64,000 nucleotides of DNA from Rhizobium rhizoryzae (GTDB taxonomy: Bacteria; Pseudomonadota; Alphaproteobacteria; Rhizobiales; Rhizobiaceae), in NCBI RefSeq assembly GCF_011046895.1, contig NZ_CP049250.1, positions 1,648,501 through 1,712,500 of the forward strand. Direction: 5' to 3'. Both the position numbers and the translations under genes were made by a program. Shown here piece by piece: positions 54,407 to 62,692 of the stretch. Every line of letters starts with the position of its first letter. Position 1 is the first letter of the stretch. The notes under the pieces were generated by a model. It had not been told where the DNA came from. It ran no database searches and worked only from the letters and a program-made list of their open reading frames with translations.

Positions 54407-54438
54407 GGCACACGCGCTTTAACAAAATCGCGTGTGTC
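54407..54438 (+). terminator. Hairpin after the reductase gene
   Basis: Ten-bp stem GGCACACGCG / CGCGTGTGTC (one G-T pair) with a 12-base loop, 14 bases after the stop. No T-run follows, so termination is plausible but not certain. Confidence 0.55.
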
Positions 54439-54455
54439 GAAACCAAAGCCTGAAT

Positions 54456-54481
54456 GCGTCGCAAAGCAACCATTGCGACGC
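54456..54481 (+). promoter_or_regulatory. Second hairpin/dyad upstream of soxB
   Basis: Perfect 9-bp stem GCGTCGCAA / TTGCGACGC with an 8-base loop, 65 bases before soxB. It could be a protein-binding dyad for sarcosine oxidase control or a leader hairpin; it follows the previous hairpin by only 17 bases. Confidence 0.45.
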
Positions 54482-54546
54482 GCTTTGATTTGCGATTTGT
54501 ATGGTTCCACGAAAGGCTATTTCGCCTCAAGGAGCTAAAGGCAGAT

Positions 54547-55800
54547 ATGCGCAAATATTCGGTCTTTGCGGTGGCCCGGGAGGCCATGCGCAGCCACAAG
54601 GGGTGGGAACCGCAATGGGTCTCGCCGGAACCGCGTTCTTCTTACGATGTCATCATCATCGGCGGCGGCGGTCACGGACTGGGCGCGGCCTATTATCTTG
54701 CCAAGGAACATGGCATCACCAATGTGGCGGTGATCGAAAAAGGCTGGCTGGGCGGCGGCAATACGGGCCGCAACACCACCATCATCCGCTCCAACTATCT
54801 CTATGAAGAGAGCATGGATATATACGAGCATTCCCTGAAACTGTGGGAAGGCTTGAGCCAGGATCTCAATTATAACGTCATGTATTCGCCGCGTGGCGTG
54901 ATGATGCTGTCGCACAACACGCACGACATGCAGAGCTTCAAGCGGCACATCAATGCCAACCGGCTTTATGGCATCGATAATGAATGGCTGACGCCGGAAG
55001 AGGCAAAGAAATTCTGTCCGCCGCTCGATATCTCCAAGACGGCCCGTTACCCCATCAATGGTGCAGCACTTCAGAAGCGTGGCGGCACGGCACGTCATGA
55101 TGCGGTTGCCTGGGGCTATGCGCGCGCGGCATCCGATCGCGGCGTTCACATCATCCAGAACTGCGAAGTCACCGGCATCCGTCGCGGTCCGGGCGGTGAA
55201 GTGACAGGCGTTGAGACCAATCGCGGCTTCATCGGTGCACGCAAGATCGGCGTGTCTGCTGCCGGTCATTCCTCGGTCGTCATGCAGATGGCGGATGTGC
55301 GGGTGCCGCTGACCAGCAACCCGCTTCAGGCGCTGGTGTCGGAACCGCTAAAGCCGATTTTTCCCTGCGTGGTCATGTCCAATACGGTGCACGCCTATAT
55401 CTCGCAGTCGGACAAGGGCGAACTGGTGATTGGCGCCGGTACGGACCAGTATCACTCCTATTCCCAGACCGGGGGTCTTCAGATCATCACACATACGCTG
55501 GATGCCATTTGCGAGCTGTTCCCGATTTTCCGTCGCGTGAAGATGATGCGCCAATGGGGTGGCATTACCGATAACACGCCGGATCGCTCCGCCATCCAGA
55601 GCGTCACACCGGTGCCGAACCTGTTCGTCAATTGCGGCTGGGGAACGGGTGGCTTCAAGGCAACGCCGGGGTCTGCAAACCTGTTTGCCTGGCTGATTGC
55701 CAAGGGCGAGCCGCATCGTCTGGCGCAAGGCCTGACGCTGGACCGGTTCCGCACAGGACGCCTGATCGACGAAGCGGCGGCTGCCGCTGTCGCGCACTGA
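54547..55800 (+). CDS. soxB: Sarcosine oxidase beta subunit
   Basis: A 417-aa flavoprotein subunit of heterotetrameric sarcosine oxidase, which demethylates sarcosine to glycine, H2O2 and methylene-tetrahydrofolate. FAD-binding GGGGHG is at residues 39-44. His184 in TARHDAVAWG is in the region of the covalent FMN attachment. C-terminal GGFKATPGSA contacts flavin in the family. The frame is open to 54454, but ATG at 54547, preceded by AAAGG, gives the standard N-terminus. First gene of soxBDAG. Confidence 0.95.
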   Translation: MRKYSVFAVAREAMRSHKGWEPQWVSPEPRSSYDVIIIGGGGHGLGAAYYLAKEHGITNVAVIEKGWLGGGNTGRNTTIIRSNYLYEESMDIYEHSLKLWEGLSQDLNYNVMYSPRGVMMLSHNTHDMQSFKRHINANRLYGIDNEWLTPEEAKKFCPPLDISKTARYPINGAALQKRGGTARHDAVAWGYARAASDRGVHIIQNCEVTGIRRGPGGEVTGVETNRGFIGARKIGVSAAGHSSVVMQMADVRVPLTSNPLQALVSEPLKPIFPCVVMSNTVHAYISQSDKGELVIGAGTDQYHSYSQTGGLQIITHTLDAICELFPIFRRVKMMRQWGGITDNTPDRSAIQSVTPVPNLFVNCGWGTGGFKATPGSANLFAWLIAKGEPHRLAQGLTLDRFRTGRLIDEAAAAAVAH

Positions 55801-55814
55801 AGAAGGGGACATTC

Positions 55815-56129
55815 ATGCTGTTGATCCATTGCCCCTATTGCGGTGAGAGCCGTTCCGAACTGGAATTTCGCTGGGCGGGCGAGGCGCATATCGCGCGGCC
55901 CGAGAACATTGCCGAGATTTCCGATGAAGCCTTTGCCGAATATTTCTTCATTCGCGACAACACCAAGGGCATTGCCTGGGAACGCTGGCGGCACATTCAT
56001 GGCTGCGGACGCTTCTTCAACACGATCCGTGACACCGTGAGCGACAAGTTCCTGTTGAGCTACAAGGCAGGACTGGCGCGGCAACCGGTCCCGGGTGCCT
56101 CTGAACCGGTGGAAGGAGATGCGGCATGA
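55815..56129 (+). CDS. soxD: Sarcosine oxidase delta subunit
   Basis: A 104-aa zinc-containing subunit. The Zn ligands are Cys6 and Cys9 (CPYCGE) with the His/Cys pair in HIHGCGRFF. AAGGGG precedes the ATG 14 bases after soxB. Its stop overlaps the soxA ATG by 4 bases (ATGA). Confidence 0.95.
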   Translation: MLLIHCPYCGESRSELEFRWAGEAHIARPENIAEISDEAFAEYFFIRDNTKGIAWERWRHIHGCGRFFNTIRDTVSDKFLLSYKAGLARQPVPGASEPVEGDAA

Positions 56130-59083
56130 CGTCTCATCGCATCAAGGGTGCCGGACGGCTGACGCCTGCCCGCAAGGCCCGCTTTACCTTCGACGGCAAG
56201 ATCTACACCGCATTGGAAGGCGATACGGTTGCTTCCGCGCTTCTGGCGAATGGCGTGCATCTCATGGGCCGCTCGTTCAAGTATCACCGTCCTCGCGGTA
56301 TCCTGTCTGCCGGTGCGGAAGAGCCGAATGCGCTTCTGGATGTCGCGCGTGACAGCGCCCGCCGTCAGCCCAATGTGCGCGCCAGCGTGCAGGAGGTTTT
56401 CGACGGTGCGATCATCCAGTCGCAGAACCGTTGGCCGTTCCTGTCCTTCGATATCGGCGGTATCAACAATCTGCTCTCGCCATTCTTCGCGGCAGGCTTC
56501 TACTACAAGACCTTCATGTGGCCGCGCGAGGCCTGGGCGAAGCTCTATGAGCCGATCATCCGCCGTGCTGCCGGTCTGGGCGTTGCGCCGAAGGAAGAAG
56601 ATCCGGATCATTATGCCAACCGCTTTGCCCATTGCGACGTCCTGGTGGCCGGTGCCGGAGCTGCCGGCCTGACGGCGGCACTTTCCGCCGCTGAAACGGG
56701 TGCCTCCGTTATTCTGGTGGATGAGCGTGCCGAAGTGGGCGGCGCGCTTTTGTTCGATAGCGGAACCGTGATTGACGGCAAGCCGGGCTATGACTGGGCT
56801 CAAGGCGTGCTCGCCAGACTGAAAGCCATGCCGAATGTGCGCGTGCTGACCCGCACCACCGTGTTCGGCTACTACAATCACAATTTCATCGGTCTTGCGG
56901 AGCGGGTGACGGATCACCTGCCGCGTCCGAATAAGTCGCTGCCGCGTGAACGCTTGTGGCAGGTGCGAGCGAGAAAGGTTGTACTCGCAACCGGCGCGAT
57001 CGAGCGGCACATGGTGTTTGCCAATAATGACCGTCCCGGCATCATGCTGGCCTCGGCGGCGCGCATGTACCTCAACCATTACGGTGTTGCCGTCGGCTCA
57101 AAGATTGGCGTCTACACGGCCCATGACAGCGCCTACGAGGCGGCATTCGACCTGAAGCGCGCCGGTATCGACGTGGTTTCCATCGTCGATTGCCGTGCCA
57201 AGCCAAGCGAAGCGCTTCTTTCGGCTGCGCGTGTTCTCGGCATCGAAGTCCTGTCCGGCTATTCGGTCGTCAACACATCTGGCCGTTTGCGCATTTCCTC
57301 GATGACGGTGGCGCGCAACGGCTCGACCAATCATCGCAAGATCCCGGTCGATGCGCTGTTGATGTCCGGCGGCTGGACGCCTTCGGTTCATCTCTTTTCG
57401 CAATCGCGCGGCAAGCTGAAGTTCGATGCAGAAAACCAGCGTTTCCTGCCCAATATCTACGCGGAAGCGTGTGTCTCCGTCGGTGCTTGCAACGGAACCG
57501 ATGAGATCGGCGCCCTTTTGGCGGAGGCGTCGGCTGCTGGCGGCGGCTCGGTGAGCCTGACCGGTCAGAGCACCTATGCCTGGACGGGCGGCATGATTGG
57601 TGCTGCCGAAGGGGCAGGGCCTGATACGGCGGTGAAGGCCTTCGTGGATTTCCAGCACGACGTGACGGCAAAGGACATTCGCCTTGCCGTGCGCGAAGGC
57701 ATGCACTCCATCGAGCACATCAAGCGCTTCACGACAAACGGCATGGCGTCCGATCAGGGCAAGCTGTCCAATATGCATGGTCTGGCGATTGCGGCGGAAA
57801 TGCTGGGCAAGGACATTCCGCAGGTCGGTCTCACCACCTTCCGCGCGCCGTATACGCCTGTGACCTATGGTACGCTGATTGCCCATTCTCGCGGCGATCT
57901 GTTCGATCCCGCCCGCAAGACGCCGCTGCATGGCGAACTTGTGGCCGCAGGCGCGGAGTTCGAGGATGTGGGCAACTGGAAGCGTGCCTGGTATTTCCCG
58001 CGTCGCGGCGAGGATATGCATCAGGCTGTGAACCGCGAGTGCAAGACAGCACGCGAGGTGGCTGGTATTTTTGACGCCTCCACGCTCGGCAAGATCGAGG
58101 TGGTCGGTCCGGATGCGGCGAAGTTCCTGAACCTGATGTACACCAATGGCTGGGACAACCTGAAACCCGGCAAGTGCCGTTACGGCATCATGACCCGCGA
58201 AGACGGCTTCATCTACGATGACGGTGTCGTGGGGCGCCTGGCGGAAGATCGCTTCCATGTGACCACCACGACGGGCGGTGCGCCGCGCGTGCTCCACCAC
58301 ATGGAGGACTACCTCCAGACCGAATTCCCGGATCTCAAGGTTTGGCTGACCTCCACCACCGAACAATGGGCGGTGATTGCCGTGCAGGGTCCGAAGGCGC
58401 GCGAAATCATCGAGCCGCTGGTGGAAGGTCTCGACCTTTCCAATGAGGCCTTCCCGCATATGAGCGTTGCCGAATGCACGGTCATGGGTGTTCCGGCTCG
58501 TCTGTTCCGGGTTTCGTTTACCGGTGAAATCGGCTTCGAAGTCAACGTACCTGCCGATTATGGTGCTTCCGTCTGGAAGGCCATCTGGGAGCGTGGCGAG
58601 GCTTTGGGCGCTTGCCTCTATGGCACGGAAACCATGCACGTGCTGCGCGCCGAGAAGGGCTATATCATCGTTGGACAGGATACGGATGGAACCGTTACTC
58701 CGGATGATGCCGGTTATGGCTGGGCCGTTTCGAAGAAGAAGACGGATTTCGTCGGCATTCGCGGCCTGAAGCGTCCTGATCTGATCCGGTCCGGTCGCAA
58801 GCAACTGGTTGGCCTGCTGACGCAGGACCTCACGGAAGTTATGGAAGAGGGCGGCCAGATCGTTGCTGATCCAAACGAACCGAAGCCGATGACCATGCTG
58901 GGCCATGTGACGTCTGCCTACTGGTCGGAAAATCTGGGCCGCTCGATTGCAATAGCGCTCGTGGCCGATGGCCGCGCCCGCATGGGCAAGACCGTCTACA
59001 TCCCGATGAAAGACAAGACCATTGCCGCAACCGTGACGGACATGGTGTTCTTCGACAAGGAAGGAGGCCGCATCCATGGCTGA
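56126..59083 (+). CDS. soxA: Sarcosine oxidase alpha subunit
   Basis: The 985-aa large subunit, usual length. Residues 1-90 form the N-terminal ferredoxin-like domain (GRSFKYHRPRGILSAG). A Rossmann domain with AGAGAAG near residues 175-181 binds NAD. The C-terminal third, from about residue 600, is a GcvT/T-protein-type folate domain (GKIEVVGPDAAKFLNLMYTN) that receives the methyl group. GGAAGGAG precedes the ATG. Its stop overlaps soxG by 8 bases. Confidence 0.95.
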   Translation: MTSHRIKGAGRLTPARKARFTFDGKIYTALEGDTVASALLANGVHLMGRSFKYHRPRGILSAGAEEPNALLDVARDSARRQPNVRASVQEVFDGAIIQSQNRWPFLSFDIGGINNLLSPFFAAGFYYKTFMWPREAWAKLYEPIIRRAAGLGVAPKEEDPDHYANRFAHCDVLVAGAGAAGLTAALSAAETGASVILVDERAEVGGALLFDSGTVIDGKPGYDWAQGVLARLKAMPNVRVLTRTTVFGYYNHNFIGLAERVTDHLPRPNKSLPRERLWQVRARKVVLATGAIERHMVFANNDRPGIMLASAARMYLNHYGVAVGSKIGVYTAHDSAYEAAFDLKRAGIDVVSIVDCRAKPSEALLSAARVLGIEVLSGYSVVNTSGRLRISSMTVARNGSTNHRKIPVDALLMSGGWTPSVHLFSQSRGKLKFDAENQRFLPNIYAEACVSVGACNGTDEIGALLAEASAAGGGSVSLTGQSTYAWTGGMIGAAEGAGPDTAVKAFVDFQHDVTAKDIRLAVREGMHSIEHIKRFTTNGMASDQGKLSNMHGLAIAAEMLGKDIPQVGLTTFRAPYTPVTYGTLIAHSRGDLFDPARKTPLHGELVAAGAEFEDVGNWKRAWYFPRRGEDMHQAVNRECKTAREVAGIFDASTLGKIEVVGPDAAKFLNLMYTNGWDNLKPGKCRYGIMTREDGFIYDDGVVGRLAEDRFHVTTTTGGAPRVLHHMEDYLQTEFPDLKVWLTSTTEQWAVIAVQGPKAREIIEPLVEGLDLSNEAFPHMSVAECTVMGVPARLFRVSFTGEIGFEVNVPADYGASVWKAIWERGEALGACLYGTETMHVLRAEKGYIIVGQDTDGTVTPDDAGYGWAVSKKKTDFVGIRGLKRPDLIRSGRKQLVGLLTQDLTEVMEEGGQIVADPNEPKPMTMLGHVTSAYWSENLGRSIAIALVADGRARMGKTVYIPMKDKTIAATVTDMVFFDKEGGRIHG

Positions 59084-59621
59084 ACTTGCAACGCGCGCAG
59101 TACCACTGGCCGGGGCTCACGGCGGGACGGCTTCCGTTCGGCTGAAGCCTGCGTCGCCTGCCCATCGCATCTCGCTGCGCGCCGGAGAAGACGCGGTTTC
59201 CGCGCTTTCAACGGCGCTCGGATTGAGCCTGCCCACACAACCGAAGACCTCTGCCTCTTCCGGTTCGCGCACCGCGCTCTGGCTGGGGCCGGATGAGTGG
59301 CTCGTGATCGATGAGGGCGAGGGTGGGCTTGTGGAGGCTGCCCGGTCTTCTGGTGCGGTCCATTCCGCAACGGATGTCTCGCATCGCAACACGGCAATCC
59401 TGATCGAGGGGGCGGGTTCTTCCGACGCCCTGAACGGCGGCTGCCCGCTGGATCTTTCATTGAAAGCTTTCCCGGTGGGTGCTTGTGCGCGCACTCTGTT
59501 TGGCAAGATCGAAGTCGTGCTCTTGCGAACAGGGGAACAGAGTTTTCGTCTCGAATGCTGGCGGTCTTTTTCGGAATACGCCTTCGGCCTCCTGCGCGAG
59601 GCTGCGCTCGACGTAGAATAG
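59076..59621 (+). CDS. soxG: Sarcosine oxidase gamma subunit
   Basis: The 181-aa gamma subunit, last gene of soxBDAG. The GcvT-like fold shows in WLGPDEWLVIDEGEG and DVSHRNTAILIEGAGSSDAL (20 residues), followed by NGGCPLDLS. GGAGG lies before the ATG, inside the end of soxA. No glyA, folD or purU genes follow. Confidence 0.92.
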   Translation: MAELATRAVPLAGAHGGTASVRLKPASPAHRISLRAGEDAVSALSTALGLSLPTQPKTSASSGSRTALWLGPDEWLVIDEGEGGLVEAARSSGAVHSATDVSHRNTAILIEGAGSSDALNGGCPLDLSLKAFPVGACARTLFGKIEVVLLRTGEQSFRLECWRSFSEYAFGLLREAALDVE

Positions 59622-59974
59622 TATCGGGGACTACCTTACGGTATATATATTGTCCCGTGGGGTAGTCCTTCGAACTCATTTATTTAGTTTTGATATTATC
59701 ATATTATGTAATATCAAAAATCAATTCGTTTAATTTTTAAGTATATTATCTTCGGTAACCCGTTCTTTACCAACATTCTCCACTCTGTTTCTCGGGGAAT
59801 TCAAGGATATCGCTCACGGATAGTCCAGAGCGGAACCACAGCGTAAGCACCAGTCAAACTCGATCTGTCTCTTGCAGGTCTGCGGACGAATGCCGCAGTC
59901 AGTCGAGCCGTTTGCATCAAAGGTCGCGCATAAACGTCGTGCTTGCTGTTCCTTGAATGATGAGGAGGAAATGC
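59622..59974. other. 353-base AT-rich gap with two dyads
   Basis: Much more AT-rich than the rest of the window (especially 59640-59770). Dyad 1: GGACTACC (59628-59635) and GGTAGTCC (59661-59668), 25 bases apart, flanking TATATATAT. Dyad 2: 11-bp perfect arms TTTTGATATTA (59688-59698) and TAATATCAAAA (59709-59719). The first may terminate sox transcription; the second may bind a regulator of the chemoreceptor downstream. Confidence 0.55.
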
Positions 59975-62062
59975 ATGCTGCGCAGATTATCAATCCGGGC
60001 AAGAACATGGATCATGGCGATCAGCTCGCTCGTTGGCATGATGCTGGTCGCGGTCATCTTTGGTGAAACGCTTCGACATCAGGATGCTGCGAATGATCAG
60101 CTCGCCCGTCAGCAAAGTCTGGCAGACGATGTGCTATGGACACAAGCCAGTTTCGGCCAGCTCAAGGTCGAGGCCAGTCGCTATGTCACGTCCCCCAAGG
60201 CTTCCGGTGTTACGGCGTTCAAGACGCTCTCGCTGGAACTCGAGACCGCAATTGCGAAACTGGCTAGAGATCCGGAGATGCCGATGGCCCAAGCGGCTCA
60301 ATTGCAGGCTCTGCTGCAGGGTGTTCAAGGCTATTCCGCCAGATTCGGCCAAGTGGCGCAACAGCGCGAGAAGCTTGGTTATAGCCCGGAAGAGGGGCTT
60401 CAAGGCAAGTTGAGGGGCTCCATCCATGCCATTGAATCACTCCTGACTGACAAAGCCGATCCGCGCATCACCATTGCCATGCTGTCTGCGCGGCGCAATG
60501 AGAAGGATTTCATGCTTCGGGGTGATGAAAAATACGTCAAGGCTGTAGAGCGTGCCGTCAGTGAACTGGCGGCATTTCCCTCTTCGGCTTACGGATTGTC
60601 TTCGGACCAGAACATGGCAAATCTGTTGAATGGGTATCAGGCATCTTTCAAGGACTATGCGCAAACGGCAGCGCTTGAGGCGCGGCAAATCGGCGACCTG
60701 CGTCAGCAGGAAGCGCGTCTCGATCCTCTCTTCGGTGAGATCGCAAAAGCAATCGGTGACTTCAGCAAGGCCGCGGAACTGACAGCGGCTGCGGAGCGCG
60801 ATTTCCGTTTCAAGCTGCTGGTCGGCGGCCTTGTGCTGCTCGGTGGCATTCAAGTGGTTTTGGCAACAGCAGTCAGACGTTCGATTACTGGACCGCTTGG
60901 AGGATTGACGCAGGCAATGGCCGAGCTCGCTCAGGGTCGGCTGGATATGATCATTCCAGAGAAAGCCTCTGGCCACGAACTTGGGCGCATGGCGAGTGCC
61001 ATGGAGATCTTTCAGCGAAATGCGCTGACCAACCAGCAGCTTGAGGAAGAGGCCAGGGCGCAACGGGCGGCGGCTGATGAAAGCCGCGAAGAGAACGAAA
61101 CGCAAAGTCGGGAACGCGCCTTGAGGATGCAGCAGGCGACCTCCGTTCTTGGGAAGGGTCTTCAGGAGCTTGCCGTAGGCAACCTTCTGCACACGATCGA
61201 TACGCCGCTGGCAGCGGAATTCGAGCAACTTCGCCAGGACTTCAATCGCTCCATCAGGCAGTTGTCTGAAACGTTGAGCACAGTCGCGGGTGCCGCGCAT
61301 GTCATCGACGGTGGTGCTCGCGAGATCAGCGGCAGTGCGAACGATCTTTCGAACCGGACGGAGCAGCAGGCCGCTTCGCTTGAGCAGACCGCGGCGGCGC
61401 TCGATCAGATCACCACCAATGTCAAAGGCTCGACGCACCGCGTACAGGAGGCGCAGGCAGTTGCTGTCGAGGCGGAGGCAAGCGTGGTTGAATCAAGTCG
61501 CGTGCTGGACCGAATGACGGAAGCGATGAAGCTCATTGAAACCTCCTCTCAGCAGATTACCAGCATCATCGGGGTGATCGACGAAATTGCGTTCCAGACC
61601 AACCTGCTTGCGCTCAATGCTGGTGTAGAGGCTGCGCGTGCGGGAGAGGCCGGGCGAGGCTTTGCCGTCGTGGCGCAGGAGGTTCGTGAACTTGCGCAAC
61701 GGTCGTCGAAGGCTGCCGGCGAGATCCGACAGTTGATTGGCCAGTCCGGCACCTATGTCCGGGGCGGGGTGACGCTGGTTGCCGATACAGCGGAGGCGCT
61801 TCAGAGAGTCGAGGCACATATCCGGCATATAAACGACCACATGCGCTTCATCTCCAATGCGTCCACGGAACAATCAACTGGTCTTGCTGAAGTCAACAGC
61901 GCTGTGAACCAGATGGATCAGGTGACACAGCGCAATGCCGCCATGGTTGAGGAGGCAACCGCCGCCAGTGCGATGCTGGCAACCGAAAGCGAACGTCTGA
62001 GATCGCTGATTTCAGGCTTCCAACTGGCACAACGATCAGCCGCACAGCGGCAAGCGGCCTGA
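59975..62062 (+). CDS. Methyl-accepting chemotaxis protein with HBM-type sensor
   Basis: A 695-aa chemoreceptor. A first membrane segment (about 14-34) precedes a helical periplasmic domain of about 250 residues, like the HBM (helical bimodular) sensor that binds organic acids in Pseudomonas receptors. A second segment near 280-300, a HAMP domain and the signalling tip IGVIDEIAFQTNLLALNAGV follow. There is no C-terminal CheR pentapeptide. GAGGAGG lies 6 bases before ATG 59975; an upstream ATG at 59957 is less likely. Confidence 0.92.
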   Translation: MLRRLSIRARTWIMAISSLVGMMLVAVIFGETLRHQDAANDQLARQQSLADDVLWTQASFGQLKVEASRYVTSPKASGVTAFKTLSLELETAIAKLARDPEMPMAQAAQLQALLQGVQGYSARFGQVAQQREKLGYSPEEGLQGKLRGSIHAIESLLTDKADPRITIAMLSARRNEKDFMLRGDEKYVKAVERAVSELAAFPSSAYGLSSDQNMANLLNGYQASFKDYAQTAALEARQIGDLRQQEARLDPLFGEIAKAIGDFSKAAELTAAAERDFRFKLLVGGLVLLGGIQVVLATAVRRSITGPLGGLTQAMAELAQGRLDMIIPEKASGHELGRMASAMEIFQRNALTNQQLEEEARAQRAAADESREENETQSRERALRMQQATSVLGKGLQELAVGNLLHTIDTPLAAEFEQLRQDFNRSIRQLSETLSTVAGAAHVIDGGAREISGSANDLSNRTEQQAASLEQTAAALDQITTNVKGSTHRVQEAQAVAVEAEASVVESSRVLDRMTEAMKLIETSSQQITSIIGVIDEIAFQTNLLALNAGVEAARAGEAGRGFAVVAQEVRELAQRSSKAAGEIRQLIGQSGTYVRGGVTLVADTAEALQRVEAHIRHINDHMRFISNASTEQSTGLAEVNSAVNQMDQVTQRNAAMVEEATAASAMLATESERLRSLISGFQLAQRSAAQRQAA

Positions 62063-62083
62063 TGCAGCGGATAGGCTCGAGCT

Positions 62084-62572
62084 TCAAGTCTCCTCGGGCC
62101 TGTCCTTGGGGTCGAATTGAACGATCGTCAGCCAGGTTCCGGTGACCGCTGGCTTTCGTTCGTTCTCGATCTCAACCGTTACGTCATAGCTCGTCATCAG
62201 CATATTGGCTCCGCGATACCGCGCTTCCTTCAGCACGAATCTTCCCCGCACGCGCCGACCGACACGCACCGGCGAGCCAAAACGGATCTTGTCGAAGCCG
62301 TAGTTCAGGCCCATCGTCTGTTCACGGATTTTGGGCAGTGCCGAGTAATTCATGGCTGACAGCAGGGAGAGGGTGAGAAAGCCATGAGCGATGGTTTCTC
62401 CGAACGGGCTTTCCTTGGCCGCTCTTTCCGGGTCCGTGTGAATGAACTGCTGGTCCAGTGTTGCATCGGCAAACTGGTTGATCATCGTCTGGTCAACGGT
62501 GATCCAGTCGGATACGCCGATTTCCTGTCCGATCAGGGCAGGGACGTCTGTCAATGAAATGATTTTGGTCAT
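62084..62572 (-). CDS. MaoC-family dehydratase (NodN-like)
   Basis: A 162-aa hot-dog-fold enzyme. The hydratase motif region reads QFADATLDQQFIHTDPERAA with the catalytic Asp/His, and GETIAHGFLTLSLLS follows. Members hydrate (R)-enoyl-CoA; rhizobial NodN belongs here, but no nod genes are nearby. The start at 62572 has AGGA 5 bases upstream. It is convergent with the chemoreceptor gene. Confidence 0.88.
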   Translation of the reverse strand: MTKIISLTDVPALIGQEIGVSDWITVDQTMINQFADATLDQQFIHTDPERAAKESPFGETIAHGFLTLSLLSAMNYSALPKIREQTMGLNYGFDKIRFGSPVRVGRRVRGRFVLKEARYRGANMLMTSYDVTVEIENERKPAVTGTWLTIVQFDPKDRPEET

Positions 62573-62692
62573 TCTGTTCCTATCGAACAATGGACTTCAT
62601 ATCTGGAGGGTCGCCTTGCAATATTCAAACAATCTACCGTGATTTTCAGGGGCTTCAGCATTTATCAGCAGAGCCTCTTATACTGTCTTCAC

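Noticed and set aside
62084..62572. Symbiotic nodN gene
   Set aside because: It is MaoC-family and NodN-like, but there are no nod genes or nod boxes nearby; similar dehydratases are common in non-symbiotic bacteria.
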